Positions 34,901 to 41,800 of a DNA stretch of 64,000 bases are shown here, in pieces. How positions within the stretch are numbered: the first letter of the stretch is position 1; each line of letters opens with the position of its first letter. Position numbers and translations under genes: made by a program. Source of the stretch: Synechococcus sp. RSCCF101 (lineage in GTDB: Bacteria > Cyanobacteriota > Cyanobacteriia > PCC-6307 > Cyanobiaceae); NCBI RefSeq assembly GCF_008807075.1, contig NZ_CP035632.1:558001-622000 (forward strand), in the 5' to 3' direction. The notes beneath the pieces are model-generated. The model searched no databases. It was not told where the DNA came from and saw nothing but the letters and a program-made list of their open reading frames with translations.

Positions 34901-37680
34901 GCGTCACTCTCACCCGACTGAATCGATTGCACGGCCAGATGTACCGCAACCAGAGACGATGAGCAGGCCGTGTCGACGGCCATCGACGGCCCGCGGAGGT
35001 CGTAGAAGTAGGAGAGGCGGTTGGCACTGACGCTGTGGGCATTGCCTGTGCCCCAGTAGACGCCGGGCGATGAGGGCTCGGCGTTGATGTGGGCGTAATC
35101 GTTGCTGCTCACACCTGTGAACACCCCTGTGGTGCTGCCGGCCCAATCCCTGGGCTGGATGCCGGCCTGTTCGAACGCTTCCCAGCTCAGCTCCATCAGG
35201 AGCCTCTGCTGGGGATCCATCTGCTCGGCCTCCCTCGGGTTGAGGCCGAAGAACTCGGCATCGAAGGCTTGAACATCACTCAGCAGGCCGGCTGCCTCAG
35301 CCGGAGCCCGGCCGAATCCCCGGTCGTGATTCTCTCGGCGTGACAGATCGCGTTCGATCGCCTCGTCTCCGTTGCAGAGCAGTCGCCAGAAAGCCTCCGG
35401 ACCGGCCGCGCCGGGGAAGCGGCAGCTCATCCCGACCACGGCAACGGCACAGCGATCGGTCGAGCGTCCCGCCTCGTCAACTGCCGTGCTCCGCGGAGCC
35501 TCACGGTGCCCGCCTTCGACTGCGGAGTCGTCCGGTTCGATCAGCCCACTGAGGTGGGAGGCGATCGATTCGATGGTGGGATAGTCGTACGCCAGGGTGG
35601 GCGGGATAGCCAGGTGAGGCAGAGCCGGAAAGGTGTCCGCGATCCAGTCCTCCAGAGCCGCCGTCAGCTGAACGGCCGCGACGGACTCAAGGCCGAACTG
35701 CGACAGGGGTCTATCGGCGTCGATCTGCTGCGCTGGCAACCCCACCTGTGCACTCACGCTGTCACGCAGCCAGAGCATCACTCTCAGCTTGAAGTCGGAC
35801 TGCTGTCTGCTCCGGCCTCCATGACCGGGGGATCCCAGGGAAGCCCCATGATCTGAATCAACCGGATTCCGTGAGGAGCGATGCGACTCCCGATGGTCCG
35901 ACGACCTCAACAGCGAGAGCGTGTTGAATTCAGTTCTGGGCAGCGGACGCTGCCAAGAACCGACGGAAGCGAGACCGTTGCTGAGATAAGCGTTCCTGCA
36001 CGCGTGCCTCTGAATCTTCCCGCTGGATGTCTTGGGAATCGACGCCGGTTTCAGGAGCAGAATTTCCCAGGGCTGCAGCTCATGGGCTTCAGATACAGCA
36101 CTGGCAACAGCGTCCGTGATGGCTTTCACATCAAGACGTCGAAAAGCAGAACGCTCAATTTCCTGGACGATGATCAGCTTTTCTTCGCCGTCAATATCGG
36201 TCGAAAATGCAGCGCCACAGCCGGCTCGGAGGGCTGGGTGAGCGTCCTGAACCGTGACCTCAATGTCCTGCGGGTAAAGATTCCTACCTCTGATGATGAT
36301 GACATCCTTGCTTCGTCCCGTGATGAAGAGCTGCTCATCGCCGTTCTTGTCTTGCCAGAGGAATCCGAGATCGCCTGTGCGGAGAAAGATGCCGGTTTCG
36401 CCGGGAAGTTCTCTGCCGAACGTGGCGGAGCTGAGATCGTCCTGGCCCCAGTAGCCCTTCGCCACACTGGGGCTGGAGACCCACACCTCTCCGATGAGGC
36501 CCGGGCTGAGGACCTGTTGCGTGTCCTGAGAAACGACTCGAAAGCGGACGTCGCTGATGGCAGCTCCACACCCCGCCAGCGCGCGGCCATCTGCAGGGGC
36601 GCCTTGCTGGGTTTCTACGGCCTGATTGGTCGCCAACGCCTCAGCATCAAACTGCTTGACCAGCGGCGGCTGATTGCGGCCAATGCCACTGACAAGCAGT
36701 GTTGACTCAGCCAAACCGTAGCAAGGAAGAAAAGCCTGTCGCTTGAAGCCGTAGGGCTCGAACAGCGTGGTGAAACGGTCAATTGTTTCAGGTCGGACTG
36801 GCTCTGCCCCTGAGAAAGCAAGATCCCAACAACTCAGGTCAATGTTGTCTTCAAAAGACTTGCTTATCCTGTTGGCGCAGAGGTCGTAGGCAAAATTCGG
36901 TGCTCCACTCGTCGTCGCCCGGTACTTGGAGATGACCTTGAGCCAACGCAGGGGGCGTTGCAGAAAGGTGGCCGGGGCCATCAGCACCATCGTGCAGCCC
37001 ACATACAGCGGCTGGAGGATACCGCCGACCAGTCCCATGTCGTGGAAGAGTGGCAACCACGACACCATGACGGAGTCTTCGGTGTCACGAAAGCATCGGT
37101 TGATCAGCCCCGAGTTGTGAACCAGATTGCTGTGGCTCACCATCACTCCCTTCGGATTGCCGGTGGATCCCGAGGTGTACTGCAGGAAGGCCAGTTCGTC
37201 TCCACTGAGATCGGGTGGCCGCCATGCCGTTGCCTCAGCGTCGTCGATCCGGTCGGAACTGATCAGATGGCCTGTGAGGCTGTCGCCGAGACCACTCAGT
37301 CGTTCGGCGATGGTCTCGGCAGAACCTGAGGCCGTGAGAGCCACTTTGGCTTTGCAGTCCTTGAGAATCGCACCGAGCCGATGCAGCAGCTGCTTCGATC
37401 CGGGTGGGTAGGCCGGCACAGCCGTGACGCCGGCATAGAGGCAGCCGAAAAAGCTGCTGATGAAGTCCAGCCCCGGATTGAAGAGCAGCAGGGCCCGCTC
37501 GCCCACCATGCCCGCCTGCTGCAGACGGGCCGCAATCGCCCGTGCACGACGATCGAGCTCGCCGTAGCTGAGTTCTCCCGAACTGGTGCTCTCGTCTCTG
37601 AGAAACCTGAAGGCGATGCGTTCGGGATGAAGGCCTGCGCGGTGTTGCAGCAGCTCTACGAATGTCGAAGCGTGCGGCAT
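28951..37680 (-). CDS. ols: Olefin synthase: modular type I PKS with sulfotransferase and decarboxylating thioesterase
   Basis: A 2909-residue synthase predicted to turn fatty acids into terminal alkenes. Domains (residues from ATG 37680): fatty acyl-AMP ligase 1-575 (YTSGSTGNPKG, YGLAEST, K555 in PKTSSGKIQR); ACP 630-715 (S666); ketosynthase 745-1160 (C906, H1041, H1081); acyltransferase 1260-1600 (S1375 in GHSVGEYAA; HGFH, malonyl-type); ketoreductase 1640-2130 (GGLGHLG, S2024, Y2037); ACP 2180-2260 (S2222); PAPS sulfotransferase 2310-2590 (SSPRAGSTLLR, HLVRHPYAVIQSFVD); thioesterase 2615-2890 (S2709, E2733, H2874). This order equals Ols of Synechococcus PCC 7002: elongate, reduce, sulfate the beta-hydroxyl, then hydrolyse with decarboxylation. 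A TTG at 37689 is an alternative start. No broken domain is seen; the ligase part is GC-poor for this genome. Confidence 0.93.
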   Translation of the reverse strand: MPHASTFVELLQHRAGLHPERIAFRFLRDESTSSGELSYGELDRRARAIAARLQQAGMVGERALLLFNPGLDFISSFFGCLYAGVTAVPAYPPGSKQLLHRLGAILKDCKAKVALTASGSAETIAERLSGLGDSLTGHLISSDRIDDAEATAWRPPDLSGDELAFLQYTSGSTGNPKGVMVSHSNLVHNSGLINRCFRDTEDSVMVSWLPLFHDMGLVGGILQPLYVGCTMVLMAPATFLQRPLRWLKVISKYRATTSGAPNFAYDLCANRISKSFEDNIDLSCWDLAFSGAEPVRPETIDRFTTLFEPYGFKRQAFLPCYGLAESTLLVSGIGRNQPPLVKQFDAEALATNQAVETQQGAPADGRALAGCGAAISDVRFRVVSQDTQQVLSPGLIGEVWVSSPSVAKGYWGQDDLSSATFGRELPGETGIFLRTGDLGFLWQDKNGDEQLFITGRSKDVIIIRGRNLYPQDIEVTVQDAHPALRAGCGAAFSTDIDGEEKLIIVQEIERSAFRRLDVKAITDAVASAVSEAHELQPWEILLLKPASIPKTSSGKIQRHACRNAYLSNGLASVGSWQRPLPRTEFNTLSLLRSSDHRESHRSSRNPVDSDHGASLGSPGHGGRSRQQSDFKLRVMLWLRDSVSAQVGLPAQQIDADRPLSQFGLESVAAVQLTAALEDWIADTFPALPHLAIPPTLAYDYPTIESIASHLSGLIEPDDSAVEGGHREAPRSTAVDEAGRSTDRCAVAVVGMSCRFPGAAGPEAFWRLLCNGDEAIERDLSRRENHDRGFGRAPAEAAGLLSDVQAFDAEFFGLNPREAEQMDPQQRLLMELSWEAFEQAGIQPRDWAGSTTGVFTGVSSNDYAHINAEPSSPGVYWGTGNAHSVSANRLSYFYDLRGPSMAVDTACSSSLVAVHLAVQSIQSGESDAAIAAGVNLLLSPVLTDTFRQAGMLAGDGTCKVFDADADGYVRGEGAGVLILRPLDQALRDNNTILGVISGTAINQDGRSNGLTAPNGLAQQAVVRTALARAGLDPSEISYLEAHGTGTSLGDPIEVNALGAVFQARPEESAPIRLGSVKANLGHLEAAAGIAGLIKVLLAMQHQAIPPQINLRQLNPLIQPAIGVFTIPTELTPWPGTSRHAGISSFGFGGTNAHVIVTAPEPAPEPPVAATDRADDGQSLPQHILKLSARSHGSLESLKQRLIQQLEAARGKATPDHEVASICYSANTTRQDHSLRLAASGSGLDGLITALERSEPASVPAGSGIELAFLFSGQGSQFPGMGHELLRCQPVFQEVIDACDAALAELEAELAALTGPGSEPGAATLAPAVLATVIGDPEGAGIDSPWLTQPALFAYEVALARLWQHWGLQPDCLLGHSVGEYAAACIAGVFSLKDGIRLVASRARLMAGLPSSGSMLAVLDTRERLESVLTRCGANLAVAVENGPQNTVLSGTTAEIERFQRAAGEAGLETRQLNVSHGFHSPLMQPMVDRFRAVAERVRFSHPQLPIVSSVSGERIGAEIATPEHWCRHILEPVRFSAGVSTLNQRGVSAYLEIGPRATLIKLGQSSLGRDDITWLASSRPGTPGMAQMFESLAALYRLGVDVDWPQLYGSAPPERVALPTYPWRKTHHWIAAPAQQVSDAADAVADLLYRVDWQAAPLNPGLDSAEPNPPGTWLLLADEAVHEAFVSTLPDGQSCIRLVHAPTCERVSRQHWRLNTGEVRDWERLLGETGRSGPVLGLLQAPAPAADEHIPSSGHEAFRVMQMARAVLQQREMQPPPRLWLISNTAAVRAAGRSPRFQDALLSGAWRTLALEQPRLWGGCITLPDLASPESHQLLQRELQHAGTRGASEVHIRHTDGRRLVPRLTAAAAHAQGPSTPSSRSRMESQPRLDGHVLISGGLGHLGLETAAWLIDEGVRALILIGRGDPGEAVARRLSAWRDQGIQINLVRGDIAERETSSAVESVLAESGLPLRGIVHAAGVLEDSLIADLTEDSWTSVIRPKAIGAWRLHELSLDHPVDQFLLFSSITSVIGSPGQVAYSAANAALDALAEYRHSQGLPAVSLSWGPWQGGGFADPSRHASARLPEQRGIRALPAQRYREVLSHLFHREASDGWHLAVCAIEMETLRRVVQRTAQEALLSDPAVGPARSRQGAAQLSDAPAPATASGTPGRDSTSPRDQLLQLEPQDRPDAIRVYLRGVIAAGLTIPPEQVGDHESLESIGADSLMVMDIISQLQRDLDLMIYPREFYEHPDLDSLSTHLARELDRLHGTSPAAAAGAIALSTSTGGTASLLPPLSLGDTRTSRRAARSAAPSPTLAPIIFILSSPRAGSTLLRVMLAGHSSLYSPPELHLLPFATMGERARKLSQTGMGEGLVRALMDLEGLSAEDTTRLVASWEEQDMPIEQVYARLQSSLGTRTLVDKSPTYALERSTLSRVGELFTDAHVIHLVRHPYAVIQSFVDLRMQHLFAVGDVDPYALAESVWTRSNLNVTSLQSAPGTPERVHRVRYETLVRDPGSELRSICSFLGFPFEASLLSPYDSGRLTDGVHGTSMSIGDPNFRKRQSIDPALADRWKQVRLPRPLESATAELAISLGYSLPNDPTSRQEPAASEPARESTLDVQGIRLGVCEWGPEDGPPVLCIHGILDQALVWEPIAGPLAEAGFHVIAVDLRGHGRSDHAGPGGTYQLTDFIRDAVGVVDTLALRDLTVIGHSLGSVVASTLTRLRSSVVRRLILVEPVLPGEPTERDVVQSVSSLVSSSLTPPQHEVMPDQDHARQRLRTALPSLAPQHAERLVARGTVSCQGGCIWSWDPVLRLRTTLNLQGGPLQREAYLDLLSGLEASTLAIHGSDSSFNRPEDLQAEQQALRHAEHVTLKGGHTLMIDAPAALSDCILSSLRSDANAPPRIEEPQPWR

Positions 37681-37910
37681 CAGGGGCAATGACCGTCCTG
37701 TGACTGAACAGGACCCGAATCGGTGTGCACCTGCGTCAGCTGGCCTGCACGAATGCCCTCATCATCGACAACCCCTGCGGCATGGAGATGACCGGGCCGG
37801 CACTCTGCAACCGATGTCCCCAGCCCCTCCACTGCTTCTTTCGAGGAATAATCGCCGCTCAGCTTACCAATCAGATCCCGGCACCCTGCCGGTTCTGCCC
37901 GAACCCTCAC
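37680..37910 (-). CDS. Possible small ORF bridging creatininase and ols genes
   Basis: A 76-codon frame from GTG 37910 to TGA 37682-37680. The GTG overlaps the creatininase stop as GTGA, and its TGA overlaps the ols ATG as TGATG, an arrangement typical of coupled operon genes. The translation (MRVRAEPAGCRDLIGKLSGD at the start) matches nothing I know, and third-position GC looks lower than in neighbouring genes. It could be a real small protein, a leader ORF or chance. Confidence 0.3.
   Translation of the reverse strand: MRVRAEPAGCRDLIGKLSGDYSSKEAVEGLGTSVAECRPGHLHAAGVVDDEGIRAGQLTQVHTDSGPVQSQDGHCP
37695..37714. promoter_or_regulatory. Hairpin just upstream of ols
   Basis: GTCCTGT (37695-37701) and ACAGGAC (37708-37714) form perfect 7-base arms around a 6-base loop, 15 bases before the ols ATG. 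It would sit in the 5' leader, and no clear Shine-Dalgarno lies between it and the ATG, so it may affect initiation. Confidence 0.4.
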
Positions 37911-38776
37911 CTCGGTTGGCTGGATGGCCCGCCCGGTCTCGCCTCGGAGTCGGTAGGGAGCGGTGGCCAGTCGCTTCGCAGCAGTCCATCGAACCGGCGA
38001 TGCCAGCCATCCACCAGAGCCTCAAACAGGGAGGCTCCCAGATCAGCGCCAGCCCCCCTGCTGTCGCCGATCACACCAGAGCGGCTGAGGTCCTCGGTGA
38101 GCCAGGCCGAGGGCACGGCTCCCTCCAGCTGCCAGCCCGGTGGCGGCCCCACGGCGTGGGGGGGCTGAAGCAGCCCATCCACCGGCCGCTCCTCTCCCAC
38201 GAGGTCCGGGGCCAGATGCAGCATCAGGCTCGTCTCCGCAAGACCGGCATGCAGGCCCTGGCTGCGTTCCGGTTCCCGAATCAGCCCCGCGATCGACTCG
38301 GGACCGCTCCAGAGAAAACACGGCAGCACCCCCAGGCCGGTCGCCTTCAGGCGCAGCTGCCGGGCGGCCACCTGCAGCAGAGCGATCTGGCCGCCGTGGG
38401 CATTGAGCAGCACCAGCCGGCGGAATCCCATGGAAGCGAGCTGCCGGCCCACTTCCACCACGATCCCGATCAGCAGTTCAGCCGGCAGCGTCAGCGTGCC
38501 CGGAAAGCTCGCGTGCTCCGGCGAGAAGCCGAGCACCTGGGTCGGAAGCTGCGTCACCGGCAGGTCGGGGTCCAGCCGGCTCACAACGGCGGTGCAGACC
38601 CGCTCGGCGAAGATCGCATCGGTCGCCAGGGGGAGATGGGGGCCGTGCTGCTCCAGCGCTCCCATCGGCCAGACGGCTGTGGAACCGGCCCGGTTTGCCA
38701 GAGCCGCCAGGTCCGTCCAGGACGCGGACGCCATCGATGCCGCGCGCTCTCGCTCCGGTGGTGCGGATGGGGACAT
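37907..38776 (-). CDS. Creatininase-family amidohydrolase
   Basis: 289 residues with the creatininase/MftE fold: VWPMGALEQHGPHLPLATDA provides metal ligands (Glu, His, Asp), followed by LLNAHGGQ and AGLAETSLMLHL (His/Glu). Such enzymes hydrolyse cyclic amides; family members act in riboflavin/F420 pathways, peptide maturation and creatinine breakdown. The substrate here is unknown. ATG 38776 is chosen (TTG 38788 and an internal ATG at about 38734 are alternatives). It lies upstream of ols on the same strand and diverges from the S1 gene. Confidence 0.85.
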   Translation of the reverse strand: MSPSAPPERERAASMASASWTDLAALANRAGSTAVWPMGALEQHGPHLPLATDAIFAERVCTAVVSRLDPDLPVTQLPTQVLGFSPEHASFPGTLTLPAELLIGIVVEVGRQLASMGFRRLVLLNAHGGQIALLQVAARQLRLKATGLGVLPCFLWSGPESIAGLIREPERSQGLHAGLAETSLMLHLAPDLVGEERPVDGLLQPPHAVGPPPGWQLEGAVPSAWLTEDLSRSGVIGDSRGAGADLGASLFEALVDGWHRRFDGLLRSDWPPLPTDSEARPGGPSSQPR

Positions 38777-38830
38777 CGGAACGCTCAAGGGCTCTCTCCC
38801 TAGAGTGTGGTGCTGCGATCCTCTTCTCTG

Positions 38831-40042
38831 ATGGCCGGTTCAGGCACCCCGAGGCCTCGGGGCCCTCAGCCCACACCACCGAGCCGAAGCCGCAAGCCGC
38901 CGCTGGTGATGCACATCAGCCGCCGCGATCAGCAGGAGGAGTCACCGGCCGACCTCCAGGCCCCTGTGGAAGCCGACGCTCCGGCGATGGCCACTGCACC
39001 GGTCAGCCCGCCCGATGCTTCCCCGGCAGCCCGGGTCGACCCCGACAGCGACGGGCTCGAGGGTCTCACCATGGCGGATCTGCTGGGTCCCGATGGCCCT
39101 GCGGCCGCAGCCGGCCGGAGGCGGTCCTCACCGGCCGGCCCCCGCACCGTCGATGAGTTCGATTTCGATGAGGCCGCCTTCCTGGCCGCCCTCGATGAGA
39201 ACGAACCGGTGGGCACGACCGGGGAGGTGGTGACCGGCACGGTGATCAACCAGGACGGCGACGGCGTCTATGTCGACATCGGCGGCAAGGCGCCCGCCTT
39301 CATGCCGAAGAAGGAGTGCGGCCTCGGCGTGATGACCGATCTCCGCTCGCGCTTCCCCCAGGGGCTGCCTGTGGAGGTTCTCGTCACCCGCGAGCAGAAC
39401 GCGGACGGAATGGTCACCGTCAGCTGTCGGGCCCTGGCCCTGCGTCAGAGCTGGGAGAAGGTGCGTCGCCTGGCCGAGGCCGGCGCCGTGGTCCAGGTCA
39501 AGGTGAACGGCTTCAACCGCGGCGGCATCACCTGTGATCTGGAGGGACTGCGGGGGTTCGTGCCCCGCTCCCAGCTGCTCCGGGGCGAACAGCACGAATC
39601 CCTGGTCGGGGAAACCCTGGGCGTGACCTTTTTGGAGGTCAACCCCGAGACCCGCAAGCTGGTGCTCTCCGAGAAGAAGGCCAGCAGTGCGGCCCGGTTC
39701 AGCGAGCTGGAGGTGGGCCAGCTGGTGGAGGGGCATGTGGCCTCGGTCAAGCCCTATGGGTTCTTCATCGATCTCGGCGGTGTGAGTGGTCTGCTGCACC
39801 AGTCCTGCGTGACCGGCGGACACCTGCGCCACCTCAGGGACGCCTTCTCCCAGGGGGATCCGGTGCGGGCCCTGATCACGGAGCTGGATCCTGGCCGGGG
39901 CCGCATCGCCCTCAACACCGCTCTGCTGGAGGGTCAGCCCGGCGAACTGCTCACCGATCGGGATCGCGTGATGGCCGAGGCGGAGGACCGGGCCAAGCGC
40001 GCCCAGAGCATCCTCCGGCAGCAGGAGCAGGAGGCCGGATGA
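38831..40042 (+). CDS. rps1: Ribosomal protein S1-like RNA-binding protein (three S1 domains)
   Basis: 403 residues. After a low-complexity, Pro/Ala/Asp-rich N-terminus (1-115) come three S1 domains: about 130-200 (GEVVTGTVINQDGDGVYVDI, AFMPKKECG), 220-285 (VQVKVNGFNRGGITCDLEGL, GFVPRSQL), and 300-370 (GQLVEGHVASVKPYGFFIDL, GLLHQS). Cyanobacteria have two S1-type proteins; this three-domain form with an extended N-terminus fits the second one, involved in mRNA recruitment to the 30S subunit. The stop overlaps the next gene by 4 bases (ATGA). Confidence 0.88.
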   Translation: MAGSGTPRPRGPQPTPPSRSRKPPLVMHISRRDQQEESPADLQAPVEADAPAMATAPVSPPDASPAARVDPDSDGLEGLTMADLLGPDGPAAAAGRRRSSPAGPRTVDEFDFDEAAFLAALDENEPVGTTGEVVTGTVINQDGDGVYVDIGGKAPAFMPKKECGLGVMTDLRSRFPQGLPVEVLVTREQNADGMVTVSCRALALRQSWEKVRRLAEAGAVVQVKVNGFNRGGITCDLEGLRGFVPRSQLLRGEQHESLVGETLGVTFLEVNPETRKLVLSEKKASSAARFSELEVGQLVEGHVASVKPYGFFIDLGGVSGLLHQSCVTGGHLRHLRDAFSQGDPVRALITELDPGRGRIALNTALLEGQPGELLTDRDRVMAEAEDRAKRAQSILRQQEQEAG

Positions 40043-40932
40043 GCCCTGATGCCACCCCATCTGCCGCGCTCGTGTCCCCGGACTGGGAGCTCGACTTCTA
40101 TTCCAGGCCGGTCCAGGACTCCGAGGGGCGCAAGCGCTGGGAGCTCCTGATCTGCTCGACCCCCTCCTCTGACCAGCAATCGGGCTTTCGCCACGTCAAG
40201 CCCTGTCCTGCCGACAGCGTCAATTCGATCTGGCTGGAGGCCGCCCTGGCTGAAGCTCTCACCGCGGCCGAGGCGGCCGGCTTCGGCCGGCCAAGGCGCA
40301 TCCGCAGCTGGCGCGGGTCCATGCGCACCATGGTCCAGCGCTCCGCACAGGCCCTCGGTCTCGAGCTGGTCCCGAGCCGCCGCTGCTTTGCCCTGAGCGA
40401 CTGGCTGCGGCAGCGGGAGGAGGAGGTCTATCCGGGTGAGGAGGGCTACCTGGCCGGTCCCCTGGCTCCGCCGCCAGAGCCGGTGCGTCCGGCTCCTCTG
40501 CCGCTGCCGGAAGCGGCACGGGGGCAGCGCTGGCAGTGGGTGAGGCTTCCGCTCGAGCTGCTGCGTGACGCGGCGGACTGGGAGGTGGATTTCCCGGCTC
40601 TGCTGCCCGTGCCGTCGGGCCTCGAATCAGGCCTCAGCGTTCCCGGCATCCAGATCCTCGACCCGGGCCGGGCCCTGGCGATCGCCGGCTGGCTGTCCGG
40701 CCTTGAACCCCTGCGGCTGGTGATCGATGACGACCAGCTCGTGCTCGAGGCTGGCCTGGAGGACCGCTGGCGTCTCTCCGGGCTCTCGCCTGAGGAGGCC
40801 GGTGCGGCCCGGGCTGCCCTGGAGCAGTCGCGGGCCGAGGTGGCCGGGCTGCAGTTCATCGCCGTCCAGAGCCGTGCGGACTCGGAACGGATGGCGGGCT
40901 TCTGGATGCTGCAGGACCGACCCGATCTGTAG
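40039..40932 (+). CDS. Tab2/Atab2-family RNA-binding protein
   Basis: 297 residues. The opening WELDFYSRPVQDSEGRKRWE is the Tab2/Atab2 (DUF1092) signature, with FRHVKPCPADSVNSIWL-like continuation. Algal and plant homologues bind psaB mRNA and promote its translation, so a photosystem I role is likely but unproven in cyanobacteria. The overlap with the S1-like gene (4 bases) couples it to a translation factor, which fits a role in mRNA translation. No other domains are visible; residues 145-165 are a Pro-rich linker. Confidence 0.82.
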   Translation: MSPDATPSAALVSPDWELDFYSRPVQDSEGRKRWELLICSTPSSDQQSGFRHVKPCPADSVNSIWLEAALAEALTAAEAAGFGRPRRIRSWRGSMRTMVQRSAQALGLELVPSRRCFALSDWLRQREEEVYPGEEGYLAGPLAPPPEPVRPAPLPLPEAARGQRWQWVRLPLELLRDAADWEVDFPALLPVPSGLESGLSVPGIQILDPGRALAIAGWLSGLEPLRLVIDDDQLVLEAGLEDRWRLSGLSPEEAGAARAALEQSRAEVAGLQFIAVQSRADSERMAGFWMLQDRPDL

Positions 40933-40938
40933 AGGCCG

Positions 40939-41763
40939 ATGAGCAATCGGGAGCCCATCGCGCCCCAGCGGGGCCCGTTTGATCGCCCTGACAGCCGGTT
41001 CAACACCCTGGCCGGATGGACCTGGGTGAGCACCTACGGCGGCAGCTTCCTGCAGTGCGACCAGCTGGCGGCGTTCGAGCACGGTTTCTTCACCCGGCTC
41101 TGGCACGGACGCGAGCCGGATGAGCTGGCCGGGATGATCTCGGCCGGCGTCAGCGTGCACCGCGTCAGGCAGGTGCACGGTCCCCTGGTCCTCGCGGCCT
41201 CAACGGTGCGCCATCCCTGGCCCGAGGCCGATGGGCTGGTGAGTGATGGCGGAGCCCAGAGCCTCTGGGTCTGCGGTGCCGACTGCACCCCGGTTCTTCT
41301 GGCCGACCCCCGCAGTGGGCGCGTGGCCGCCTGCCATGCCGGCTGGCGTGGTGTCGCCGGCGGCATCCTGATCGAGGCCGTGGCCCGCCTCCGCGATGTC
41401 GGCTGTGATCCCTCGGATCTGCTGGTGGCCCTCGGGCCGGCCATCGACGGCCGTCGCTACCAGGTGGAGCGAACCGTGACGCTCGCCGTGGCGGCCTCTC
41501 TGAGTGATCGGCCGACGGCACAGCCAGCGGATCCCCTTCAGCGCCTCCTCGACGCCGGTGCGGTGCTGGAGGATGCCGAACCGGGACGGGACCGACTGGA
41601 CATCCGTCGGGTGGCCGCGCTTCAGTTGCTCGATTGCGGGATTCCGGAGGAGCGGATCAGCCACTGCCCGCTCTGCACGGCCCGGGAAACCGAGCTGTTT
41701 CATTCCTGGCGCCGCGACGGCGTCCGGGCCGTTCAGTGGAGCGGCATCGTCTCGCAGGCCTGA
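40939..41763 (+). CDS. pgeF: Laccase-domain (YfiH/PgeF) protein
   Basis: 274 residues of the YfiH family: copper/zinc-dependent purine nucleoside phosphorylase or peptidoglycan-editing factor. The metal site is visible as RQVHG (His), GADCTPVLLAD (Cys) and ACHAGWRGVAGG (His). The typical C-terminal ISHCPLCTARE and FHSWRRDG are also present (usual form: CT...FFSYRRD). ATG 40939 starts 6 bases after the Tab2-like stop; the same-strand run S1 - Tab2 - PgeF - photolyase has short gaps. Confidence 0.88.
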   Translation: MSNREPIAPQRGPFDRPDSRFNTLAGWTWVSTYGGSFLQCDQLAAFEHGFFTRLWHGREPDELAGMISAGVSVHRVRQVHGPLVLAASTVRHPWPEADGLVSDGGAQSLWVCGADCTPVLLADPRSGRVAACHAGWRGVAGGILIEAVARLRDVGCDPSDLLVALGPAIDGRRYQVERTVTLAVAASLSDRPTAQPADPLQRLLDAGAVLEDAEPGRDRLDIRRVAALQLLDCGIPEERISHCPLCTARETELFHSWRRDGVRAVQWSGIVSQA

Positions 41764-41800
41764 GGCCGCGCCGGGCACCCGCGGCCGCCAGCATGATCCG

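Noticed and set aside
37681-37906. tRNA or riboswitch in the gap before ols
   Set aside because: No cloverleaf or known aptamer pattern; only a short hairpin near the ols start.
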